This document shows positions 8,771-15,878 of a DNA stretch of 52,938 nucleotides, in pieces (positions within the stretch are counted from its first letter, which is position 1; every line of letters starts with the position of its first letter). Both the position numbers and the translations under genes were made by a program. Source of the DNA: Acidimicrobiaceae bacterium (GTDB lineage: Bacteria; Actinomycetota; Acidimicrobiia; Acidimicrobiales; Aldehydirespiratoraceae); contig VYBO01000095.1 in assembly GCA_009844405.1 (NCBI GenBank), forward strand, positions 1 to 52,938, written 5' to 3'. The notes beneath the pieces were generated by a model that saw only the letters and a program-made list of their open reading frames with translations, was not told the DNA's origin and did no database searches.

Positions 8771-9406
8771 CTAGTCGCGGCCAGCGAGCCACATCTCTAT
8801 GTCGTGGATCGCTTGGGACGTGGCCTGGCCTATCAGGTCGAGCCTGCGGACCTGGTCTATCCGTTGGCGGGCCCTGGCATAGTCGACCTTGGGCATCAGT
8901 TCGCGCAGGATGCCGCAGGCCTCGGCCAGGCCGATGATGGCGATGTCCCGCGGGCTGGGGATGTCGTCGCTGAGCAGTACTCCCAGGATGCGCCGCTTCA
9001 CCTCGCGCTCCGCCTTGCCGTCGATGACGGGGTAGCGCCGGGAGCGGAACACCCACAGGAAGCGGCCCTCGTGGCGTTCCAGGATGCCCCGCTCGACCAG
9101 GCGGGACAGCGCTTCCTCCCGGATCTCCGCAGCACGCAGCGCGGTCTGCGCCACCCAATACCTTGCGTCGCGCCGCTCGCCGGCTGCGATCGCGGCCAGT
9201 GTCGGGTCCAGAATGCTGTCGCCGACCGGCGCCAGGTCAATGAGGATCAGATGCCTCGGGTCGGTGTCGATACGGTTCTCCAGCGCGAGGTCCATGAGCA
9301 CCCCACCCGCGAGGGCGTTGTCCAGCGCGATGCCGGGGACCGCCACGAACCTCCCGCCGTCATCGCGCAGCAGGAGCAGGAGGACCTCCTCGACGAATCT
9401 CAACAC
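8771..9406 (-). CDS. GPP34 (GOLPH3/VPS74-like) family protein
   Basis: A 211-residue all-helical protein. It opens with VEEVLLLLLRDDGGRF, followed by a LAGGVLMDLALENRI segment and a WVFRSRRYPV turn, the hallmarks of the bacterial GPP34 family related to phosphoinositide-binding Golgi GOLPH3. In actinobacteria, where it is common and often multicopy, its role is not established; membrane lipid association is a guess from the eukaryotic relatives. The GTG start at 9406 has AGGAG a few bases upstream on the minus strand. It stands alone between intergenic gaps. Confidence 0.85.
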   Translation of the reverse strand: MLRFVEEVLLLLLRDDGGRFVAVPGIALDNALAGGVLMDLALENRIDTDPRHLILIDLAPVGDSILDPTLAAIAAGERRDARYWVAQTALRAAEIREEALSRLVERGILERHEGRFLWVFRSRRYPVIDGKAEREVKRRILGVLLSDDIPSPRDIAIIGLAEACGILRELMPKVDYARARQRIDQVRRLDLIGQATSQAIHDIEMWLAGRD

Positions 9407-9510
9407 GGTCTCCTGCCGCCTCCTGATTGTCTAGTGCCGGTCAGTGTCAGGATATGTAAGCCTTTGAAATATGAGGCCAATCATCCTTGCAGTCCGCTTA
9501 TGATGCGAGA

Positions 9511-9575
9511 GCCGGAGCGTCTCCCCTTGCCACGTTACGTGGAATGCCTTCAACCGGTAGAGGAGGCGCTCCGGC
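9511..9575. terminator. Nested hairpin, possible terminator or structured RNA
   Basis: GCCGGAGCGTCTCC (9511-9524) pairs with GGAGGCGCTCCGGC (9562-9575) across 14 positions with one G-T or A-C mismatch. Inside the loop is a second, perfect palindrome, CCACGTTACGTGG (9530-9542). It lies just past the 3' end of the minus-strand hydroxyacid dehydrogenase (9601), which suits a terminator, but no T-tract is present. The remaining 9407-9510 is unusually AT-rich for the window and probably holds the promoter of the GPP34 gene. Confidence 0.45.
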
Positions 9576-9600
9576 ACCTACAGCCGGAACTATAGCAGGC

Positions 9601-10755
9601 TCAGGCGGGGGCGAATCGGGGGTCGCGGTCTCGGAGTTCGGCCAGGCGCTCGCAGCCGAGCTGGTGCATGACGCTGGTCAGCTGCTGCTCGAACATGGAC
9701 ACCACGAAGTCGGCGCCCCGGGCGCCCAGGGCGCACAGGCCGAACATGAACGACCGGCCGGTGAAAGTGAAGTCGGAGCCGAGGGCCAGCGCCCGGGCGA
9801 TGTCGAGTCCGCTGCGGATGCCGCCATCGAACAGCACCGGCACCCTCCCGTCGATGCGTTTTATGACCGGTCCCAGGGCCTCGATCGCCGCGGGCGCAGC
9901 GTCGAGCTGGCGCCCTCCGTGGTTGGACACCACCACCGCGTCGGCGCCGGCGACGACGCAGCGGGCGGCGTCGTCGGGGTGCAGGATCCCCTTGACCACC
10001 ACCGGGCCGGGCCACAGCTCGCAGGTCTCGGCCAGGTAGTCCCACGACAGGGTGCCGCCCAGGCTGGCGCCCACGAAGCCGGCCAGCTCCCGGAGCGTCG
10101 CCCGGTCCACGTAGTGCTCTAGGGTGTGGAACCGGGGAATGCCGTTGCGCAGCAGCCCGAGGGTCCAGGCCGGCCTCAGCGCGGCCTGGGCCACATGGCG
10201 GGGCGTGATCCGGGGCGGCATCGAGACCCGCTGCCTGCTCTGGCGCTCCCTGCGGGCCCGAGCCGGGACGTCGGCGGTGACCACCAGGACGCTGAACCCG
10301 GCCCGGTGGGCTCGGTTCAGCAGGTCTTCCCGAATGTCGGTGTCCCTCGGAGGGTAGAGCTGGAACCAGCCCATGCCCTGCGTTCGCGGCCCCAGCACCG
10401 AGACGTCGGCCGTGTTCACCGTGCTGGCCACGAGGGGGATGCTGCAGCGGGCCGCGGTATCGGCCAGGGCGGTGTCGGCGGCGGGCCACATCAACCCGGT
10501 CAAGCCCATGGGAGCGATTCCCACCGGCAGCGAGTAGCGGACCCCGAACAGCTCGGTGCTGACGTCGGGCTCCAGCAGGCCCTTGAGGAACCGCGGCGTG
10601 AGCAGCACTCGCCGGAGGGACTCGACATTGCGGGCGGTGGCCCGCTCGTCGCCCTCGCCGCTGTCGAGGTACTCCCAGGCGAAGCGGGGAGTGCGGCGCC
10701 GCGCCCGCCGGCGCAGATCGTCGACAGTCTGGTACTTCACCGAGGGGTCGCGCAC
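9601..10755 (-). CDS. FMN-dependent alpha-hydroxy-acid oxidising enzyme (lactate/glycolate oxidase family)
   Basis: Oxidises an L-2-hydroxy acid to the 2-oxo acid using FMN. The 384-residue TIM-barrel has family landmarks: PVGIAPMGLTG (FMN phosphate region), WFQLYPPRD, VVVKGI (FMN Lys), SNHGGRQLD with the catalytic His-Arg pair, and DGGIRSGLDIARALALG. The substrate (lactate, glycolate, mandelate or longer chain) cannot be told from sequence. The GTG start at 10755 is supported by TAGGGT 8 bases upstream on the minus strand, which suggests a leaderless message. It stands alone, with two REP-like hairpins upstream at 10801-10920. Confidence 0.92.
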   Translation of the reverse strand: MRDPSVKYQTVDDLRRRARRRTPRFAWEYLDSGEGDERATARNVESLRRVLLTPRFLKGLLEPDVSTELFGVRYSLPVGIAPMGLTGLMWPAADTALADTAARCSIPLVASTVNTADVSVLGPRTQGMGWFQLYPPRDTDIREDLLNRAHRAGFSVLVVTADVPARARRERQSRQRVSMPPRITPRHVAQAALRPAWTLGLLRNGIPRFHTLEHYVDRATLRELAGFVGASLGGTLSWDYLAETCELWPGPVVVKGILHPDDAARCVVAGADAVVVSNHGGRQLDAAPAAIEALGPVIKRIDGRVPVLFDGGIRSGLDIARALALGSDFTFTGRSFMFGLCALGARGADFVVSMFEQQLTSVMHQLGCERLAELRDRDPRFAPA

Positions 10756-10763
10756 GGCTCACA

Positions 10764-10769
10764 ACCCTA
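10764..10769 (-). promoter_or_regulatory. Putative -10 (TAGGGT) of the hydroxyacid dehydrogenase gene
   Basis: TAGGGT on the minus strand, 8 bases upstream of the GTG at 10755. This spacing fits a leaderless transcript beginning at or next to the start codon. Confidence 0.45.
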
Positions 10770-10800
10770 CGGCGGCAGCGATGCCCGCCAATGCCTCCCG

Positions 10801-10848
10801 GAATTGGCAGCAGAATGTGCCCATAGCGGGCAAAATGCTGCCAGTTCG
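10801..10848. repeat. GAATTGGCAGC hairpin repeat, copy 1
   Basis: Imperfect palindrome of about 48 bases with arms GAATTGGCAGCA and TGCTGCCAGTTC and an inner stem TGCCC/GGGCA. It lies downstream of the minus-strand dienelactone hydrolase gene. Copy 2 follows after 23 bases and copy 3 is at 19510. Confidence 0.85.
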
Positions 10849-10871
10849 AGGTGGTCAGCCGGTTCGGAACG

Positions 10872-10920
10872 GAATTGGCAGCAGAATGTGCCCCATCGGG
10901 GGCAAAATGCTGCCAATTCG
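10872..10920. repeat. GAATTGGCAGC hairpin repeat, copy 2
   Basis: Near-perfect palindrome: GAATTGGCAGCA pairs with TGCTGCCAATTC, with an inner GCCCC/GGGGC stem closing a small loop. It ends 11 bases past the stop codon of the minus-strand dienelactone hydrolase gene, which suits a terminator or 3'-end stabiliser. Confidence 0.85.
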
Positions 10921-10931
10921 CGGTGGGAGGT

Positions 10932-11702
10932 TCAGCTACGGGCTGGGGCCAGCACCGAACTGAACAGGGCCAGCGTCTGGGACCAGGCCCGCTCGGCGGC
11001 GGCTTTGTTGTAGGTGTGCGCGTCGGGCCAGGTGTAGGCGTGGTCCGCGCCGGGCAGGATGTCGACTACGGCCCGGTCGCCCAGGGCGGACACCGCCTCG
11101 ATGAACGGCCCCATGCTGGCCACGCTCATCATCCGGTCGGCCTCGCCGAAGCCCACGTAGAGCGAGCCGGCCAGCTGGCCGGCGGTGAGGTGGGGGGAGT
11201 CGGTCTCACCGTCCACGAGGAAAGACGGATGCCACATCGCACCGGCGGTGAACTGGCCGGGCAGGCGCATCATGGCCCGGAACACGGCCCGAGCCCCCAG
11301 GCAGAAGCCGATGCAGCCGGCGGGTGCCATGGACCCCGCGGGCCGGTCGGCCGCCACTGCGTCCAAGGCCGCGTCGAGGTCGTTCTGGATGCCCTCGTCG
11401 GTGAGCGACCTCAACAGCATCATCATGTGGTCCTGGGCGCCCGGGTCGGCGGCCGCCTCGGCCGGGCCGTAGCCGACCATACGCCCGTGGCGGTGGTAGA
11501 GGTCCGGCAGGATCACGTCGTAGCCGTGGCCGGCGAGGCGCCTGCAGAAGGCGCGCAGAGCGTCCCGGATGCCGGGCTTGTCCATGAACATCACGATCAG
11601 CGGGTGGGATCCCCCGTCACCGGGCCGCACGCGGGGCACAGCCAGAGGCTCGCCGTCGCTGACTGTCTCCAGGACCGACTCGTGCACTTCAGCAATGTTC
11701 AT
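10932..11702 (-). CDS. Dienelactone hydrolase family protein
   Basis: A 256-residue alpha/beta hydrolase of the dienelactone hydrolase family, which opens lactone rings in chlorocatechol-type pathways, although many members have unknown substrates. The nucleophile elbow is GFCLGAR (Cys, near residue 130), the family's characteristic Cys in place of Ser. The catalytic His sits in GADHAYTWPD, and an Asp lies in the preceding strand (GFGEAD). ATG 11702 is chosen because TAGCTT lies 7 bases upstream (11710-11715), fitting leaderless expression. Longer upstream frames run into the intergenic region and show no family similarity. It is divergent from the selenoprotein gene at 11838. Confidence 0.88.
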   Translation of the reverse strand: MNIAEVHESVLETVSDGEPLAVPRVRPGDGGSHPLIVMFMDKPGIRDALRAFCRRLAGHGYDVILPDLYHRHGRMVGYGPAEAAADPGAQDHMMMLLRSLTDEGIQNDLDAALDAVAADRPAGSMAPAGCIGFCLGARAVFRAMMRLPGQFTAGAMWHPSFLVDGETDSPHLTAGQLAGSLYVGFGEADRMMSVASMGPFIEAVSALGDRAVVDILPGADHAYTWPDAHTYNKAAAERAWSQTLALFSSVLAPARS

Positions 11703-11709
11703 GGAGCGC

Positions 11710-11715
11710 AAGCTA
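11710..11715 (-). promoter_or_regulatory. Putative -10 (TAGCTT) of the dienelactone hydrolase gene
   Basis: TAGCTT on the minus strand, 7 bases before ATG 11702; leaderless spacing. The 135-base divergent region also contains TAACGT on the plus strand, a candidate for the selenoprotein gene. Confidence 0.4.
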
Positions 11716-11837
11716 TCCGTCCCTTCCGGCTGGGGCCTCTCCCGGCGGCCGCTCGCCGGAGGGGTCCGGCTCGGGCTGCGGTCGCTAACGTGGTGCCCGG
11801 CCGTCACCCGCGGTCGCATCCACACCGGGGAGGACCC

Positions 11838-12320
11838 GTGCTCAACAACGGAGACCGATTGCCCGCCATCGCGGCCGAGGACCTCGACGGGAACCGCGTC
11901 GACATCGCCGACCTGGTGGCCGACTCCTGGGCCGCGGTGCTGCTGTACCGGGGCCACTGGTGACCGTACTGCCGTCAACAGTTGGTTGACTTCGATCACA
12001 GCGCGAACCTGTTGAAGAACCTGGGCGTCCGGGTGGTCGCCGGCTCGGTGGACAGCGTCGAGCGCACGGCCGAGCTCGCCGCCGGGCTCCGGCTGGGCTA
12101 CGTGAAGACGGTCGCCGGGCTGGATGGGGTGGCCGTGGCCCGGTCCACCGGCGCATTCATCCAGGAGGGTGATCGCACCTTCCTGCACGCCACCGGCTGG
12201 TTGGTGGATCCTTCGGGCGCCATCGTCAATGCGGTTTACTCGACCGGACCGATCGGGCGATTCTCGACCAACGACGTCCTCAAGAAGGTGATCTTCGAGC
12301 AGGCCAAGACCGCGGGCTGA
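11838..12320 (+). CDS. Peroxiredoxin-like (AhpC/TSA, thioredoxin fold) selenoprotein with U-x-x-C motif
   Basis: A 160-residue protein when TGA 11961-11963 is read as selenocysteine. The segment then reads YRGHW-U42-P-Y-C45-R-Q-Q-L. Non-selenium relatives have Cys at this place (RGxWCPYCxxQL), the redox-active CxxC of the peroxiredoxin-like family. The frame continues unbroken on both sides: LNNGDRLPAI and VLLYRG upstream; GVRVVAGSVD, ATGWLVDPSG and the C-terminal NDVLKKVIF downstream. A SECIS-like hairpin follows at 11974-11990. GTG 11838 is preceded by GGGGAGG at good spacing. The likely role is reduction of peroxides or disulphides using a selenol; the partner is unknown. Without recoding, the first 41 residues would end at the active site and the downstream half would lack a start. 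Family assignment is good; Sec is inferred from motif plus hairpin. Confidence 0.87.
11961..11990 (+). promoter_or_regulatory. UGA (Sec) codon and bacterial SECIS-like hairpin in the peroxiredoxin-like gene
   Basis: TGA at 11961-11963 is followed after 10 bases by GTCAACAGTTGGTTGAC (11974-11990), a perfect 6-bp stem (11974-11979 with 11985-11990) and an AGTTG loop. G is the second loop base. The loop begins 16 bases after the UGA, at the lower end of the accepted bacterial range. Geometry closely matches the fdhA element although the sequences differ. Confidence 0.8.
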
Positions 12321-12368
12321 CCGGCCTGCGCACAGTCCCGCGCTCCCGTCCGGCGCCGGGCGGTGATC

Positions 12369-12374
12369 TACGAT
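12369..12374 (+). promoter_or_regulatory. Putative -10 (TACGAT) of the ATP-grasp operon
   Basis: TACGAT lies 8 bases before GTG 12383, with no Shine-Dalgarno sequence between. This suggests a leaderless operon transcript. Confidence 0.4.
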
Positions 12375-12382
12375 GGCCGGCC

Positions 12383-13858
12383 GTGGGTGAGCCGTCCCGT
12401 CAACAAGCGAGCGGGCTGCTCGACCGGTACCAGCCGGGCGGCGCGTTCGACGAGGCGTTCGACGCCGACGGAGCGGTGAGGGGCCCCTACCGCCGGATAG
12501 TCGAGCGGTTCCGCGAGCTCGACATCGACGAGGTGAAGCGACTCGAGAACCTCGTCGCCGACGAGTTCCGCCGCCAGGGGATCACCTTCACCGTCTACAG
12601 CGAGGAGGAGGGAACCGAGCGCATCTGGCCCATGGACCTGTTCCCCCGGATCATCGCCGCGGCCGAATGGGACGAGCTGTCCCGGGGCCTGAGCCAGCGG
12701 GTGGCCGCCATGAACTGCTTCCTGGCCGACCTGTACAACGGTGGCGGCCAGGCCATCGCCGACGGCGTGGTGCCCCGGTGGCTGGTCGTGTCGTCGCAGG
12801 GCTTCGAGCGCAACGCCGTGGGCATCCGGGTCCCCCATTCCGCGCACTGCAACATCGCCGGCATCGACGTGGTCCGGGCCGCCGACGGCCGCTACCGCGT
12901 CCTGGAGGACAACCTGCGCAGCCCCAGCGGCATCTCCTATGTGATCGAGAACCGGGCGGCCATGGCCAAGGCCTGCAGCTGGCTGTTCTACGACCATCCG
13001 GTGGAGCCCACCGAGCAGTACGGCAGGATGCTGCGCTCGACGCTGGAATCGATGGCGCCCGACGGGCGGGACTCCCCGCACATCGTGGTGCTGACCCCGG
13101 GCATCTTCAACTCGGCCTACTTCGAGCACGCCTTCCTGGCCCGCTCGATGGGGGTCGAGCTGGTGGAGGGCCGCGACTTGGTGGTCGACGACCACGCCGT
13201 CTACTCACGCACCATCGAGGGGCTGGTCAAGGTGGACGTGATCTACCGGCGCATCGACGACGACTTCCTCGACCCGGTGGCCTTCAGGCCTGACTCGACG
13301 CTGGGCGTGCCGGGGCTGCTCGGCGCGCTGCGGGCCGGCACGGTGACGGTGTGCAACGCGCTCGGCAACGGCGTCGTCGACGACAAGGGCGTCTATCCCT
13401 ACGTGCCCGAGCTGATCCGGTACTACCTTGACGAAGAGCCGATCATCGACAACGTGCCCACCTACATGATGTGGGATCCCGACCAGCGCGCCGACGCCTT
13501 GGCCAGGCTGGGCGAACTGGTGGCCAAGCCGGTCGGCGAGTCCGGCGGCTACGGGGTGCTGATCGGTCCCCACGCCACCGAGCAGGAACTCGACGAGGCC
13601 CGGGCCACGATCGAGGCCGACCCCCGCAGCTGGATCGTCCAGGAGCTGGTGCAGCTGTCCACGGTGCCCTCGCTGGCCGGGGACTGCCTCGAGCCCCGCC
13701 ATCTGGACCTGCGGCCGTTCGTGCTGACCGGCGAGCGGACCCAGGTATTTCCCGGCGGGCTCACCCGGGTGGCCATGAGGCGCGGGTCTCTGATCGTCAA
13801 CTCCTCCCAGGGCGGCGGCTCCAAGGACACCTGGATCCTGGCCGCCGAGGCGTCGTGA
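12383..13858 (+). CDS. Circularly permuted type 2 ATP-grasp protein (DUF404/DUF407)
   Basis: Predicted ATP-dependent carboxylate-amine ligase. The 491 residues show the family pattern: RYQPGGAFDEAF at the N-terminus, the GITFTVYSEEEGTERIWPMDLFPRII block, VLEDNLRSPSGISYVIENR (binding loop near residue 175), an AKPVGESGGYGVLIG-type ATP loop near residue 385, and a C-terminal VNSSQGGGSKDTW. It is the first gene of a three-gene cassette with an alpha-E helical protein and a transglutaminase, a combination proposed from comparative genomics to make or modify peptides or peptide-like tags. The substrate is not known. The start is GTG with a leaderless-type promoter. Confidence 0.93.
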   Translation: MGEPSRQQASGLLDRYQPGGAFDEAFDADGAVRGPYRRIVERFRELDIDEVKRLENLVADEFRRQGITFTVYSEEEGTERIWPMDLFPRIIAAAEWDELSRGLSQRVAAMNCFLADLYNGGGQAIADGVVPRWLVVSSQGFERNAVGIRVPHSAHCNIAGIDVVRAADGRYRVLEDNLRSPSGISYVIENRAAMAKACSWLFYDHPVEPTEQYGRMLRSTLESMAPDGRDSPHIVVLTPGIFNSAYFEHAFLARSMGVELVEGRDLVVDDHAVYSRTIEGLVKVDVIYRRIDDDFLDPVAFRPDSTLGVPGLLGALRAGTVTVCNALGNGVVDDKGVYPYVPELIRYYLDEEPIIDNVPTYMMWDPDQRADALARLGELVAKPVGESGGYGVLIGPHATEQELDEARATIEADPRSWIVQELVQLSTVPSLAGDCLEPRHLDLRPFVLTGERTQVFPGGLTRVAMRRGSLIVNSSQGGGSKDTWILAAEAS

Positions 13859-13910
13859 CTCCCCGGCATGCCATGACTCCAGCGGTCCCGTTCATGTTCA
13901 GGGCGGCACC

Positions 13911-14891
13911 GTGATCCTGGCCCGGCACGCCGAGTCGCTGCTGTGGGCGGGCCGCTACCTGGAGCGGGCCGAGAACACGTCCCGGTGCCTGAACTACGCG
14001 GCCAACTCGATCACCCATCTGCGCACGGGCGAGGCCACCGCCGAGGGCGAGATGCTGGTGAGGACCCTCGGCCTCCAGGACGAGCTGGAGGCGGTCGGGC
14101 CACTGGAGAGCCAGCCGCAGCTCATCGCCTTCCTGCTCTCGGACACCGACAATCCGGGCTCGGTGGTGTCGGCCGTGGTCGCGGTCCGCGAGAACCTGCG
14201 AACGGTCAGGGACCGCATACCGATAGAGCTGTGGGAGGAGGCCAACGGCCTGTTCCTGAGGTTCCCGTTCCTTGGCCACGCCAACGCCGCGGCGGCTGGG
14301 CTCCACGAGGTCCTGCTGATGGTCCGCCGGGCCTGCCTGGCCATATCGGGCATCCTGAACGAGGGCATGAGGCGCGACGAGGGCCACGCCTTCGCGGTCC
14401 TCGGGCGGATGCTGGAACGGTCGATCTTCACCGTGGGCCTGCTCGAGGCGAGCCATACCGGTTCCCGTGGCGTGATGGACGCCACCCGGATGCTGCGCCT
14501 CACCAGCTCGCTTCAGGCCTACCACCGCCAGCACGGCAACGCCCCCGACTTCGACAGCGTGGTGCGTTACCTGCTGCATGCCGTCGACCTGCCCCGCTCG
14601 GTGCTCACGTGTCTCGACCGGGCCGAGGAGTGCCTCACCGGACTGGCTACCACCGCCGTGGCCCTGGACCGCCCCCGCCGCAAGGCCGCCCTGCTGCGAG
14701 CCCGCCTGGAGCTCGGCGAGATCGAGGAGGCCATGGTTGCCGCGCCCGTGCCGACCTTGCAGGACTTCCTGGCACAGTTCCTGGAGCTGGCCAGCGACGT
14801 GCACACCGGCATCGTGCCGCCACTGGCCATGGCCACCGTGCGCTCCCAGTACATCCGCCCCGGCGCAGCGCCTGGGGGAGGGGCGCGATGA
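13911..14891 (+). CDS. Alpha-E domain protein (DUF403)
   Basis: An almost wholly helical 326-residue protein with the alpha-E signature ILARHAESLLWAGRYLERAENTSR at the N-terminus, a conserved ILNEGMRRDEG helix and SSLQAYHRQHG near residue 205. Its function is unknown. It occurs almost always beside circularly permuted ATP-grasp and transglutaminase genes, as here, so it is probably a partner in the same peptide-modifying system. It follows the ATP-grasp gene by 52 bases, starts with GTG, and its stop overlaps the next start (ATGA). Confidence 0.92.
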   Translation: MILARHAESLLWAGRYLERAENTSRCLNYAANSITHLRTGEATAEGEMLVRTLGLQDELEAVGPLESQPQLIAFLLSDTDNPGSVVSAVVAVRENLRTVRDRIPIELWEEANGLFLRFPFLGHANAAAAGLHEVLLMVRRACLAISGILNEGMRRDEGHAFAVLGRMLERSIFTVGLLEASHTGSRGVMDATRMLRLTSSLQAYHRQHGNAPDFDSVVRYLLHAVDLPRSVLTCLDRAEECLTGLATTAVALDRPRRKAALLRARLELGEIEEAMVAAPVPTLQDFLAQFLELASDVHTGIVPPLAMATVRSQYIRPGAAPGGGAR

Positions 14892-15853
14892 GGCTCGGGA
14901 TCGCCTACCGGATGTATTTCCGCTACTCGGAGCCGGTGACCGAGTCGCAGAACGAGGTGCGGGTGCGGCCCCTGCACGACGAGCACCAGCAGGTGCTGTC
15001 CTACCGGTTGACATCGCGCCCCGAGCTTCAGGTTCTCCCGCTGTCCGACTACTGGGGGACCACCGTCGAGCACCTCGGCATCCGCACGCCCCACACCGAG
15101 CTGGAACTGCTGGCTGAGGCCACGGTGGAGACCGAGCCGCGCCCGGCGCCGGACGAGGCCGTGGCCGCCGCCATGCTGATCGACCCCGACTTCCAGATCG
15201 CCCACCTCGAGTTCCTGGCTCCGTCCCATCACGTGCAGTGGGCCAGTGGCGACGCCGTCGAGCGGCGGGCCGCGTCGGCGGTGGCGGGGGAGTCTGCGGT
15301 TCAGGGCATGGTCCGGGCGGTAGTGGCCGACGTCAGGGGGGCTCTGGCCTACCGCCAGGGCGTCACCGACATCGGCGTCACGCTGACCGAGGTGCTCGAG
15401 GGCGGTGCGGGCGTGTGCCAGGACTTCGCCCATCTGGCGACCGGGATGCTGCGCAGCGCGGGAATCCCCGCCCGCTACGTGTCGGGCTATCTGTTCGCGG
15501 CCGACGAGACCGCGCCGGACGCCGAGGACTCCGACGTGGTGAGCGTGCAGACCCACGCCTGGATCGAGGCGGCCCTGCCCGGATGGGGCTGGTGGGCCCT
15601 CGACCCGACCAACGGAGGCGAGGTCGGTGAGCGCCACGTAGTCATCGGCCGGGGGCGCGACTACGGCGACGTACCGCCGGTGCGGGGCGCCTTCACTGGG
15701 TCGGGAACGGCGGAGGTGGACGCGGAGGTGGTGATCGGAAGGCAGGACGAACCGCAGTTGAGCCCGGTGGACGGCCCGGGCCCGGCCCGGGCAGAGGTCG
15801 CCTCGCCGCCGGCCCCGAACTGGCGCCACCAGCAGAGCCAGCAACAGCAGTGA
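14888..15853 (+). CDS. Transglutaminase-like cysteine peptidase/amidase with N-terminal beta domain
   Basis: A 321-residue protein. The bacterial transglutaminase-like N-terminal beta domain occupies about residues 1-150 (FRYSEPVTESQNEVRVRP). The papain-like catalytic core follows: Cys in GGAGVCQDFAH (about 177), His in QTHAWIEA (about 221) and Asp in LDPTNGG (about 239). No signal peptide is seen, so it acts in the cytoplasm. In this cassette the transglutaminase fold is thought to cleave or transfer the amide bonds made by the ATP-grasp ligase. The C-terminus (beyond about 290) is disordered and ends in a Gln-rich tract. Its start overlaps the upstream stop. Confidence 0.92.
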   Translation: MRLGIAYRMYFRYSEPVTESQNEVRVRPLHDEHQQVLSYRLTSRPELQVLPLSDYWGTTVEHLGIRTPHTELELLAEATVETEPRPAPDEAVAAAMLIDPDFQIAHLEFLAPSHHVQWASGDAVERRAASAVAGESAVQGMVRAVVADVRGALAYRQGVTDIGVTLTEVLEGGAGVCQDFAHLATGMLRSAGIPARYVSGYLFAADETAPDAEDSDVVSVQTHAWIEAALPGWGWWALDPTNGGEVGERHVVIGRGRDYGDVPPVRGAFTGSGTAEVDAEVVIGRQDEPQLSPVDGPGPARAEVASPPAPNWRHQQSQQQQ

Positions 15854-15878
15854 CTCCCGGCTCCGGTCGGTAGGACGC

